The notes beneath the pieces are model-generated. The model saw only the letters and a list, made by a program, of their open reading frames with translations, did no database searches and had not been told where the DNA came from. From assembly GCA_022496205.1 (NCBI GenBank), contig WTXD01000323.1, positions 1 to 12,438 on the forward strand: 12,438 bases of DNA, given 5' to 3'. Below are positions 1 through 7,604 of the stretch, piece by piece; position 1 is the first letter of the stretch, and the number at the start of each line of letters is the position of its first letter. The translations under genes and the position numbers were made by a program. The stretch is from Gloeopeniophorella convolvens. Lineage: Eukaryota > Basidiomycota > Agaricomycetes > Russulales.

Positions 1-1471
1 ACTGCGCGACACAGTTGTGCGCCTTGAAGCTGAGCTACAGGCTGCGCGCTCTGAACGCGAGGCATGGTGCGCCTCGCTCGTTCATTTCGGACTGTCAGAT
101 AATACTCACATCGGGTTTTCAGGGCACAGAAAGCGGCACCCTTGACGCCGTCCGCGACACCTGTCTCGATCACGCAGAGTCTTTCTTCGCTCCGTCTAGA
201 GCATGCCCACCTCCTCGAGGAACATGGAGCAGACCGCGCGGCACTCCGCCAGCGCGAGGCAGAGCTTGCAGATGTTCAGATGCGCGAGGTCGACGCGCGA
301 GCGAGCGCAGAAGCACTGCAACAGGCTGCACGTGCCGCAGAAGAACGCGCGGAGCGAGCTCAGCGTGCAGCCGTGCTTGCAGAGCGTGAGGCCAGCTTCC
401 TGCGCGCGCTGAACGTGCGTAGTTGTAGGTCTCTTCTGTGTTGTACTCAAGTATCCACTCAGGCGAGCTATGCGAGCGAGGACGTTGCTCAAGGTACCGG
501 AGGTGTTGACCAAGCCCGCGAACAGCATATGAGCGAGCTCGAGGCACTGGTGGCAGCGTACAAGGACCAAGTGAACTCGTTAGAGGCCCAGTTACGGGAG
601 ATCTCACAGCAACCGGCCCGCTCCGCAGGCGCGGGGCTGCAAGCGCTTCGCGACGAGCTGGCAAGCGAGAAGGACGCGCTGCGCGAGGCGCGCCAAGGCA
701 CGTACCCTGATCGACCCGTTATCCGCATCTCACCAACCGCATGCAGCCCTGGCAGAAAGGGAGGAACAGGCAGAACAGCACGAAGAACAGATCGAGACGC
801 TTGAGCAGACGCTCTTCGAGCTGCGTGGCGAGATCGGCGGTGGGCGACACGTCCCACCGGGCGTGCGCGTGCTCTCTCTCCGCGACAATCCGGCACAGCA
901 GTGGGCGGACCTGCGGCAAGCAGCGCTCGACCGACTCAAAGAAGAGAATGCGGCCCTCCTTGCGCGCCTTGCCTCCCTCGATGCCCGTGCACCCTCCGCT
1001 GCGGCCTCTACCGATGCCCCTGGTACACCTGGCGAAGAGTTGGTCCCTCGCGCAAGCTGGGAGGCTGCGTGTGCGGAAAAGATTGCTCTCGAGGATGAGC
1101 TGCGTGCGAAGGAGAAGCGCATGCTGCGCCTGCGGCAGGTCTTCGCAGCGAAGAGTGCCGAATTCCGTGAGGCGCTCGGCGCAATTCTCGGCGTCAAGCT
1201 CGCGTTCTACGACAATGGGCAGGTGCGCGTGACGTCACAATACGACCTCGGCGCCGCCTTTGTGTTCCAACCCGCAAAGGGCGGCGGCGGCGCAGAGGGC
1301 GGCGCGCGCATGCAGCTGGTTGCGCAGGGCGAGGGTGGGCCGCAGGAGCTACCGCAGCTGATGCGGAATTGGGTCGAGGTCGAGCAGAGCATTCCGTGTT
1401 TCTTGGCGAGCGTGACCCTTGAGTGCTATGACAAGTGGAAACGCGAACGCGAGATAGGCTTGGGGGAGTAG
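1..1471 (+). CDS. MAD1: Spindle assembly checkpoint protein Mad1, C-terminal part (5' truncated by window)
   Basis: The visible exons are 2-66, 123-414, 463-697 and 747-1471 (stop TAG). They encode about 438 residues in one continuous frame, and the gene starts upstream of the window. Residues ~1-340 are long Ala/Glu/Arg-rich coiled coil. A segment reading LRDNPAQQWADLRQ, followed by LDRLKEENAALL, matches the conserved pre-C-terminal region of fungal Mad1. The last ~110 residues begin RLRQVFAAKSAEFREAL and LGVKLAFYDNGQVRVTSQYD, the Mad1 C-terminal globular (RWD-like) domain. From the family, Mad1 is a homodimeric coiled-coil protein that holds Mad2 at unattached kinetochores and nuclear pores and delays anaphase. 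The Mad2-binding motif is not in the visible portion. Introns 1 and 2 are GT-AG. Intron 3 (698-746) fits the frame only as GC-AG. Intron 2 (415-462) is 48 nt and stop-free, but its translation would break the coiled coil. Confidence 0.93.
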
Positions 1472-1636
1472 TGCTTTAAGTATTGTATATATCCTTTGTG
1501 GTGTATAGTCAAATAGTGCAAGTTGCTTTTCGATGATCACGTGCAATGCGCAACAATCCAACATGATACCGCACCCACGAGCACACAATACAATATTGTG
1601 GGCCCGGCAACAGATGGCATAAGTGCGACCGACAAT
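1472..1636. other. MAD1 3' flank, no gene seen
   Basis: This is the presumed 3' UTR and termination region of MAD1, up to the MITE. The reading frames here are short and unconvincing, and no canonical AATAAA was found. Confidence 0.5.
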
Positions 1637-1676
1637 CACTGCGTGCACAGCAGACTTATCCTGAAGGAAAAAGGCT
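1637..1676 (+). repeat. Left terminal inverted repeat of the CACTA-like MITE
   Basis: This 40-bp arm begins CACTGCGTGCACAGCAGACT and ends in a run of A followed by GGCT. It pairs with the arm at 2077-2116 with about five mismatches. It is flanked on the outside by AAT. Confidence 0.8.
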
Positions 1677-2076
1677 TAAATAAGCGAGATATATGTTAAA
1701 CTTGTTTTCGCTTTTTGTCGTCCGGAAAAGTGGTTATCAGAAACTTAATGACTCTCTAAGCACTCTTAAAGGGGAAGAAAGTTTCCTAATAAAGTTAACC
1801 TTCTCTCACGACTTCCCCATGCAAACATAGTTGGCAATAAAGTCAAACAATCACCCATATTCTTCACGCTTTGACACCCAGAATGAGTGTTTTGTTTGGA
1901 TTTCCGAGAAATGTCTTACCAGATGTTTATGGCTCAGGAATCTGGTAGAAAACTTTAACTTCAGGCACAGACTTTACCCCTTATCAAAAAGCTTGTAGAG
2001 AATGTTAACTTCACTAATCCTCGTTTTTCGAGATTAAATAATAACAAGTAAGTTAAACAAATATCCAGCTTTTCGA

Positions 2077-2116
2077 AGCCTTTTTTCGTGAGAATAAGTC
2101 TGCTATGCACGCAGTG
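2077..2116 (-). repeat. Right terminal inverted repeat of the CACTA-like MITE
   Basis: Read on the minus strand this arm begins CACTGCGTGCATAGCAGACT and ends GGCT, mirroring the left arm. AAT follows it on the plus strand, matching the AAT before the left arm. Confidence 0.8.
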
Positions 2117-2246
2117 AATAGGATGTATGACATTACGCAAGAAGGTGTATATGTAACAAGTATAATCCGGCTAGGCGGATCTTCTATACTCTACGCAATA
2201 TATTCACTATTCTAGATCTGTCTAGACTTTTGAATCTCCAGGGAGC

Positions 2247-3201
2247 TTAGTCGACGCGCACACGCTTGACGCCGTTGACCTTGGCATCTTCGCCCGTCGC
2301 GTTGGGAGCCCCAACGGCTGAAAAGTACTCGAGCTTCGCAGTCGGGTCTGCCTTGATCGTCTTAGCGCCGGCGGTCCAGTTTGCAGGGCACACCTCGCCG
2401 TGTTCGTCCTACCATCGGAGTTTAATACAAGACAGAAGGAAAGCAAGAAGCGGAGGAACACACGGTGAATTGGAACGCCTGAATGAGGCGAAGTGCCTCG
2501 CCGACGGAGCGCCCGACCGGCAGGTCGTTCATGGTGATCTGCCTAATTGACGAAGTCAACCACCCCGTTGGCGATACTTATTGGAGACAATAAGGAGCAG
2601 ATAAGCGTACCGTAGCACACCCTTGGGGTCGATGAGGTAGCTGGCGCGGAGCGCGACCCCCTTTTCCTCGACGAGGCACCCATACGAACGCGCAACGCGC
2701 ATAGCACGGTCCGCAAGCAACGGCAAGCGCAACCCAGGACCGAGACCACCTTCTGTGCGCGGCTGCTGTGCCCACGCGTAATGCGAGTACTCCGAGTCGG
2801 TCGAGATCGCTGCGTGCGGGAATCAGCTGAAAGTTATGCGCCCGTGGGAGGGTGGGAGATACCAAGGACGGTGGTGTTGAGGCGTGCAAATTCGGGCAGG
2901 GCGTCATTGAACGCAAGAATCTCAGTCGGGCACACGAAGGTGAAGTCACTGGCAGATGTCAGGGATTTGGGACACGAGAGGGAGGAAGCATGGTCTTACA
3001 GGGGGTAGAACATCAGGAGTACCCTACGCGGGGAGGAGACAAGGAGCGACGTGTCAGCGCACGGTGACACGACGCGACGGAGGCACACGGAAGCACATAC
3101 CATTGGCCACGGTAGTCCTCAAGGGCGATGTCCTTGAAGGTGCCGTCAACGACAGACGGGACAGAGAAGCTAGGGGCGGGGCTCTGAATGGCGGGCGACA
3201 T
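2247..3201 (-). CDS. TSA1: Typical 2-Cys peroxiredoxin (thioredoxin peroxidase, Tsa1/Prx1 type)
   Basis: There are six exons (3101-3201, 3000-3023, 2863-2948, 2611-2809, 2464-2542, 2247-2408) giving 216 residues without a frame break. The enzyme reduces H2O2, alkyl peroxides and peroxynitrite using thioredoxin, normally in the cytosol, and no targeting signal is visible. The peroxidatic site [12 protein letters not shown] places the active cysteine at residue 48, and GEVCPANW places the resolving cysteine at residue 170. The GGLG motif (91-94) and a YF motif (EYF, ~190-192) are the pair linked in eukaryotic Prxs to easy hyperoxidation and signalling. The C-terminal tail after YF is about 24 residues and ends basic (VKRVRVD), longer than usual for ~196-200 residue relatives. 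Introns are 51-77 nt with donors such as GTATGT and GTAAGA. Exon 2 is only 24 nt. The start is the first ATG, about 60 nt downstream of a TATA box. Confidence 0.97.
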
Positions 3202-3260
3202 TGCAGTAAAGTGACGGTGTGGAGGTAAGGAAAAGATAAAACATGGTGCGGGCGCGAAGC

Positions 3261-3268
3261 TTTATATA
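3261..3268 (-). promoter_or_regulatory. TATA box of the peroxiredoxin gene
   Basis: TATATAAA reads on the minus strand about 60 nt upstream of the peroxiredoxin ATG, a normal fungal TATA-to-start distance. Confidence 0.7.
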
Positions 3269-3372
3269 TGCGGCGTGGCGACAGTGGCGGCGACGTTTGT
3301 CGGTTGAAGGTGTCGTGAACGGAACCCTCCTCCGAGACGCGCTCGGCGGCACCAAATTGAGTCGATAATATA

Positions 3373-3377
3373 ATTGG
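3373..3377 (-). promoter_or_regulatory. CCAAT box, proximal, peroxiredoxin promoter
   Basis: CCAAT on the minus strand in the context TCCAATTATA, about 105 nt upstream of the TATA box. A second copy lies at 3449-3453 in the context GCCAATTAGA. Such paired CCAAT sites are possible HAP/CBC binding sites, but this is inference from short motifs. Confidence 0.35.
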
Positions 3378-3448
3378 AGTTTCCCGATCGCGTCGCGTCG
3401 CTTTGGCCTTGTTTGGCTCCCCGTCCACCCAGGTCAGACACAACTCTA

Positions 3449-3453
3449 ATTGG
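3449..3453 (-). promoter_or_regulatory. CCAAT box, distal, peroxiredoxin promoter
   Basis: CCAAT on the minus strand in the context GCCAATTAGA. It shares the CCAATTA core with the proximal site. Confidence 0.3.
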
Positions 3454-3805
3454 CGGGCGTGTGCGCTCCGTCCGTCGGCACAACCGTCCTGCCACGGCAA
3501 AGTGTAGTGGGGTGGGAGCGACGTGTTGCAAAGTCGTTCCCGGGCTGAGAGAACCATTGCTCCCATACGGGATACGGCATGCACATCGGGCACCGGTGCG
3601 CCGGCAAATACGTGCATATATACACGGGGATATGTATGGTAGCGTATACTTGTGGGGTAGGATCTAGCGTGGACCAACTATGGACAGCAGCGATGCAAGG
3701 GTATCCAGTAACGTACGGTGCGTGCGGGAGTAGAACAAAACAGGTGGCATTGAGCGATGGGGCTCGTGACACTGGCTGAGGGCAGAGGCTTGCTCCTTTT
3801 GTTGT

Positions 3806-3811
3806 TTTATT
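3806..3811 (-). terminator. Canonical polyadenylation signal AATAAA
   Basis: AATAAA on the minus strand downstream of the F-box-like gene. It overlaps the TAA of one candidate reading of that gene's last exon and suggests that the transcript ends near here. Confidence 0.45.
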
Positions 3812-5578
3812 TGCGGGTGGGAGAAGGAGGTATCGACAAGGAATGTGGCTGAATATAGGTACACATGCTGCGGGAGACGGGGGCGGCAGATGGAGCAACA
3901 GAGCAGCGGAAGTGGAGAACGTGTAGGAGATATTGATAAGGTCAATTACTCGCACCCACTTACCCTGCTCGAATTCCCATCGCGCGCCAGAGGGAAATAC
4001 GACGCAGCGTAGCGTGGGATTCAGCGACACGCGCGCTGCAGAAGCAATTCGTGCGGGTCCGTCTTCATGCGAGGGAGTGCCAGCGGGCAATGGCTGTACT
4101 GCGCGCACGCGCACAGTTTGAAGTGCAGGGGTATGAGGGAGAAGCGCGCCGACCTGCTTGTACAGCACCTGCAGCGACGGCTGTAGAACAGTCAGTACCT
4201 ACTCCTGAAGCAGGCTTTTGGCACAAGTACATACCTCATCGAGCATGCCATCTACGCGCATTTCAAACACCTCGAGCGCCGCGCTCATCTTTGCGAGCGC
4301 GCCCAGTAGCCGCGCACGTGTACGGGCATCGATGTCTGCCGCGAGCACGAGCACGAGTTCTTGAACCTGGTTCCCGAGTGCGTCAGCGAGTGCGGCAGGG
4401 CGGAGCCCATCGTACAGCGTACTCGCGACACGCAGGGTAATGCGGCGTAGCGGGCGGCCCGGCGCGAGTGCGAGTGCAAGGGCGGGACTCGCATCGAGCA
4501 TGGCAAGGAACGGTACCGCAGCGGGAGGTACGTCTGAGGGATTGGGCGGAACGCCGACGAAGCGTGGGAGCGCAAGAAGCGTCAGGGCAGGGCGTGAAGG
4601 GAGAACATCCGTGAAAAATGTGAATGGCAGAGTGTCGCCAAGAAGGGTGAGGTGCACGAGTCCGCGCCGCGCGGCAGTGAGCAAATCCACATCGAATGCG
4701 GGTAATGTTAGCGCTGCGAGAGCGCGCATGCTGCGCAGGGCGAGCGCAAGTGCAAGGCGGAAGGACGCGCCGCAATTGGGAGGAAAGGCGGGGATAATGA
4801 GGGACGTCACGAGCGCAGCGAGGTGCGGCGCGCCCGCAAGCGCAGCTACACACGCGTCGGCCTCCCCTGGCGCAAGCTCGAGCGTCCTATAAAGCGCAAG
4901 CTGCGCCGCGGCGCAGAAACGGCGCGACACCTGCGCGACGGCGGGTAGGCTGGCGCGCGGGACGTGCGCGAGGACGAGTGAGAGCGGGATGGGCGGGTTC
5001 TGCCGTGCGCGTTGGCGCGTCGTGCGTGGGCTGCGCGGCTCGTACTCCTGCAACGCAGAGACCAGCACGCGCTGCACGGGCAAAGGCGCCTCACTGATCG
5101 CGCCGAGGAGCGCAGGCGAGCTAAGCGTGCGCGTGCGGCGCGCCTGGGTGTCGGAGGGCGGGGTGTAGAATGTAGGCGCTGGAGAGGGTGAGATCGGCGA
5201 CGGGAAGGACTGGTAGGGGTCCGGCGAGAGCGGCGAGTCGAGTTGCAGCATATCGAGGTCAGAGATGCTGCTTGCGCGCCGACCGAGACCGCTGGGAGGG
5301 CGGATGTCTGGTGAAGGCGGTGACGGCGAGCGGCTGGGCGAGCGGGGCCATGGCACGGACGCGATGTGCCCGACACCGACACCGGCCTTGGAAGGCTCGC
5401 GGCCCCTGATAAACGGAAGCTTGGAGGCGAAGGTCGTTACGCGCCTACGGATAGACATGGAGGCGGACGACTGAGAAGTAGAGGAGATGATGGACCCTGG
5501 CGAATGCCTACTACGGCCAGGGATGTCCTTGACATCGAGGGTAGAGAATTGGGAGATACGACGCGTAAAGGATTGCAT
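3807..5578 (-). CDS. Probable F-box protein with Ser/Pro-rich N-terminus and leucine-rich C-terminal half
   Basis: Exon 1 (4235-5578) encodes 448 residues. Residues 1-160 are disordered and rich in SP and SPSP sites (for example PSRSPSPPSPD), typical proline-directed kinase targets. Residues ~195-236 (PPIPLSLVLAHVPRASLPAV, then VSRRFCAAAQLALYRTLEL) resemble a degenerate F-box, the Skp1-binding part of SCF ubiquitin ligases. Residues ~240-448 have Leu-spaced, LRR-like helices. A strong donor (GTATGT) follows Asp-Glu448. Exon 2 begins at 4180 (or 4168, in frame), contains LYKQVGALLPH, and runs to WEFEQGKW near 3960. The 3' end is unresolved. A GTAAGT donor overlaps that motif, another possible splice (donor GTGCGA, acceptor near 3852) would stop at 3807, and the unspliced frame stays open to 3446. 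The F-box call is by pattern and is not certain. The start is supported by a long open frame and upstream promoter-like sequence. Confidence 0.6.
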
Positions 5579-5927
5579 TGTGGATGCAGCAGAGAAAGGA
5601 CAGGGATGGTAGTGGGCTGAGAAAAGAGAAAAAAGAGAGATGAAGGGGAGCCCGTCCCCGGGGCAGTGAGCGGCGGGGGGAACGTTGCCGTGTGGAGATT
5701 AGCTTGAGAGAGTTGAGAGCGCGTCGCTTACGGCACGGCAACGGCGCCCAGCTTCAAGTTCAACGTTCAGTCTTGTCCTCCTCCCACTGACTCCGTCTTT
5801 CCTCGTGCTTTCCTCGGATCCACGCCCTATTGCATATATCCTCAATATCTCTTTTCCTCTCACTTCGGGCACCCATTCGAGTTGACCTCCCTGTGTATTT
5901 TTGGCCGCCTTCCAACCTCCCGCGGCC
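5579..5927. promoter_or_regulatory. Divergent promoter region, strongly pyrimidine-rich on the + strand towards 5928
   Basis: On the minus strand this lies upstream of the F-box-like gene. On the plus strand 5760-5927 is rich in CT tracts and contains GCATATATCC at about 5830, as commonly seen just before fungal start codons. No gene is supported inside it. Confidence 0.4.
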
Positions 5928-6206
5928 ATGTCGCTGTTCTTGCCTTGGAATCTTGATTCAGCCGTCTCAACGACGATCTACGTAGGCATCATTGTTCATC
6001 CTCTGCACATCTTGTGCACCTTATGATCTTTCCAAGTGATCTTCTGCTCTATCAGGATCCTATATAGAGCTGTCACTGCTCCCTATGAGGCTAAAAGCGG
6101 CGGGCGTCGTTGTTCTGGCAACACCACTCTGATTATGAGAGTTATGTGGGTCAACTCATCGACAGCTTCCCTTCCGCGGCCGCGTTATCTCACTGTCCTG
6201 CCCTGA
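5928..6206 (+). CDS. Unrecognised small protein candidate with one hydrophobic segment
   Basis: A CT-rich leader precedes an ATG in good context (GCGGCCATGTCG). Exon 5928-6013 (MSLFLPWNLDSAVSTTIYVG...) can be joined to 6056-6206 (LYRAVTAPYEAKSGG...) through a 42-nt GTGCAC...CAG intron. This gives about 78 residues with a hydrophobic stretch at ~15-33. I recognise no family. The 42-nt intron is shorter than every confident intron in this window (48-77 nt), so the model may be wrong. The locus could also be a decayed gene or part of a longer transcript that includes the exons at 6489-6730. Functional inference is not possible. Confidence 0.2.
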
Positions 6207-6488
6207 GATTTTGCATTACACACGTATCTGCTCGTGATATACAATGTGTCGAACTTCGTCTCGTGCCCCTACCTATCTCGGCGTTTCTGGAAATGCGCAA
6301 CTAGAGAGGCCCAAACGTCAATGACCTGAGCTTATTCACGCTCACTTTGAGTCCGATAAAGCCAGCTGCTGCCACATTGCCATGTTCATTGGAGCTGCTT
6401 CTGTCTGTATTTACTGAGGCAACGTCTCGTGCAGGAGGCACGCCCTGCACCTTATTCTGTTTTAAGCTTCCATTTAGCCTTGATCAAC

Positions 6489-6730
6489 ATGTCTTCCATT
6501 TCACCCCTTGTAGTTGACATGATCAGTCACAAAGTAAGTCTCGGTCTCAGCCGTTGCAGAGCGATCGCTCTTCTCATGTCTGCAACGAGCGGGACCACCA
6601 TGGCTTTTTTCAGGAACGAGTACAGAATTCAAAAGTAGATCTACCAATCACCGTCCCCCGAAGGGGGTTGAAGCCATGGTGGCTCCACTCTGTGAGCGTC
6701 TGGGAACGAGACTACAAAATCTGTGAGTAA
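6489..6730 (+). CDS. Unrecognised spliced coding candidate
   Basis: A 45-nt open segment starting at ATG 6489 (MSSISPLVVDMISHK) ends exactly at a consensus donor GTAAGT (6534). A strong acceptor, a T-run followed by CAG, ends at 6613. Joining them keeps the frame and continues through VDLPITVPRRGLKPWWLHSV to a TAA at 6728-6730, for 53 residues. The donor and acceptor quality and the sensible frame suggest a real exon pair, possibly the 3' end of a longer gene that starts near 5928. A second consensus donor (GTGAGT, 6723) overlaps the end, so the transcript may continue. I recognise no family. Confidence 0.25.
6655..6667. repeat. Short perfect hairpin CCCCC-GAA-GGGGG
   Basis: A five-base G/C stem with a three-base loop inside the unrecognised coding candidate. 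There is no T-run, so it is not terminator-like. It is probably incidental. Confidence 0.3.
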
Positions 6731-6821
6731 CAGGCCTACTGTCACAGACCATGGGGATCGTTGCCCCTCCGGGATACGCGGCTACAGTACAGAGTCGATG
6801 CAGGGCTGTGCCTCCGAAATG

Positions 6822-6827
6822 TATAAA
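6822..6827 (+). promoter_or_regulatory. TATA box of the small secreted protein gene
   Basis: TATAAA lies 95 nt upstream of the ATG at 6923 and is followed by a CT-rich stretch. This placement is typical for a fungal promoter. Confidence 0.5.
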
Positions 6828-6922
6828 TTGCCGCAGTGCGAGCCCGGATGTCCCAGAGTGCAGCCCCTATCGTTGTGCATCTTTGAACACCTCTCCCATA
6901 CAACGTCCAGCTGCCAGCTCAC

Positions 6923-7179
6923 ATGCGTGTCCAAGCTCTGCTCATCGTCTGCCTGGCAGTCGTCGTCAATGCGTCTCCAATTCAGGCCAACGGTACGGTG
7001 TCAATGGTCTTCCTGACATCTTCCTGGCATCTGTAACCTTAGAGTTGGATTTCCTAGCATTGAAGCCCCGGGGATGTCCCCCGGACTGTAAGCCAGATTG
7101 TCCGATCTGCACTCCGTGCGTACACCCATATACCCGTGGTCTGTCCCGCTGGATTGTGCTTATAAGGAAACGCAGTTGA
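6923..7179 (+). CDS. Small cysteine-rich secreted protein candidate
   Basis: Exon 1 (6923-6992) encodes MRVQALLIVCLAVVVNASPI, a compact signal peptide with likely cleavage after VNA. A 50-nt GTACGG...TAG intron (6993-7042) joins it in phase to exon 2 (7043-7179), giving 68 residues and a TGA stop. The mature peptide carries a tight cysteine cluster, CPPDCKPDCPICTPC (spacing C-x3-C-x3-C-x2-C-x2-C), and a basic tail. Small secreted cysteine-rich proteins are common in Agaricomycetes, often as effectors or wall and signalling proteins, but I recognise no named family and assign no function. TATA box, CT-rich leader, signal peptide and splice signals all point the same way. A further intron after the cysteine cluster cannot be excluded. 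It converges on the amylase gene. Confidence 0.5.
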
Positions 7180-7604
7180 AAAAAACGGATCCGACTATGT
7201 CAGTATTGTATCAATGTGATGGCATCTTGACAGTAGGTGCGGGCTAGCTCATTCATTGTTTTCCCGCAATGTATTATGGGGGTAGCGTCTCATTCTGAGT
7301 GCATTGGTTTTAGCTGTTAATCGTCTAAGATACTCTATCGTCTGTTACGAACACGAACACAAAGACTTGTCTTGTTTTACGCATCGATAGCTGGGGAAAC
7401 AATATCACCTGCGAATGGTCCGTTGTTCGTGTTCTACGTACTACCGAAGTATCGAGGGCACGGCAGGATATTAACAGTGATGCGTTGCGCGGCCTTGCAT
7501 AACGCCATTTAGGAGAGGAGTTAGCGATAAATCAAGAAGCCTACATAAGTATATACAACATCGTCCAGTCCTATTAACTCCACCCCGGCCGCACTGGTGT
7601 ATGC
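7180..7604. other. Convergent 3' intergenic region, no gene seen
   Basis: This region separates the 3' ends of the small secreted protein gene and the amylase gene. It holds a perfect 10-bp inverted repeat (GAACACGAAC at 7349-7358, GTTCGTGTTC at 7425-7434) and no convincing coding frame. Confidence 0.5.

Larger units (their letters stand above)
1637..2116. mobile_element. CACTA-like (En/Spm, CMC) non-autonomous MITE, 480 bp
   Basis: The two ends form an inverted repeat. Positions 1637-1676 match the reverse complement of 2077-2116 at about 35 of 40 positions by eye. Both ends begin 5'-CACTGCGTGCA/T. The trinucleotide AAT sits immediately outside each end (1634-1636 and 2117-2119), which reads as a 3-bp target-site duplication. 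CACTA-type DNA transposons typically have termini starting CACTA or CACTG, make 3-bp duplications and carry subterminal repeats, so all three features agree. The interior is AT-rich, unlike the GC-rich genes around it. It has no open reading frame of useful size, so the element would need a transposase supplied in trans. It lies between the 3' ends of converging MAD1 and peroxiredoxin genes, about 165 bp after one stop and 130 bp before the other, and may contribute to their 3' UTRs. Confidence 0.8.
3269..3805. other. Intergenic: peroxiredoxin upstream region and F-box gene 3' flank
   Basis: Apart from the two CCAAT boxes I see no gene here. The open frames on both strands lack family motifs and splice support. 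The minus-strand frame that runs from the F-box gene into this region continues only because it lacks stops. Confidence 0.5.

Noticed and set aside
170..664. Long minus-strand open frame opposite MAD1
   Set aside because: It is the antisense shadow of GC-rich coiled-coil coding sequence, with no recognisable motif and no splice logic.
1472..2246. Possible protein-coding transposon
   Set aside because: The interior of the inverted-repeat element has stops in all frames and no transposase-like segment, so only a non-autonomous element is supported.
3054..3677. Minus-strand open frame of about 207 codons upstream of the peroxiredoxin
   Set aside because: It runs through the peroxiredoxin TATA box, exon 1 and intron 1 in the wrong frame and shows no family pattern.
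6751..7179. Unspliced 142-codon cysteine-containing frame
   Set aside because: It does not begin at an ATG in a convincing context, spans the TATA box and signal-peptide exon out of frame, and only its last third agrees with the spliced secreted-protein model.
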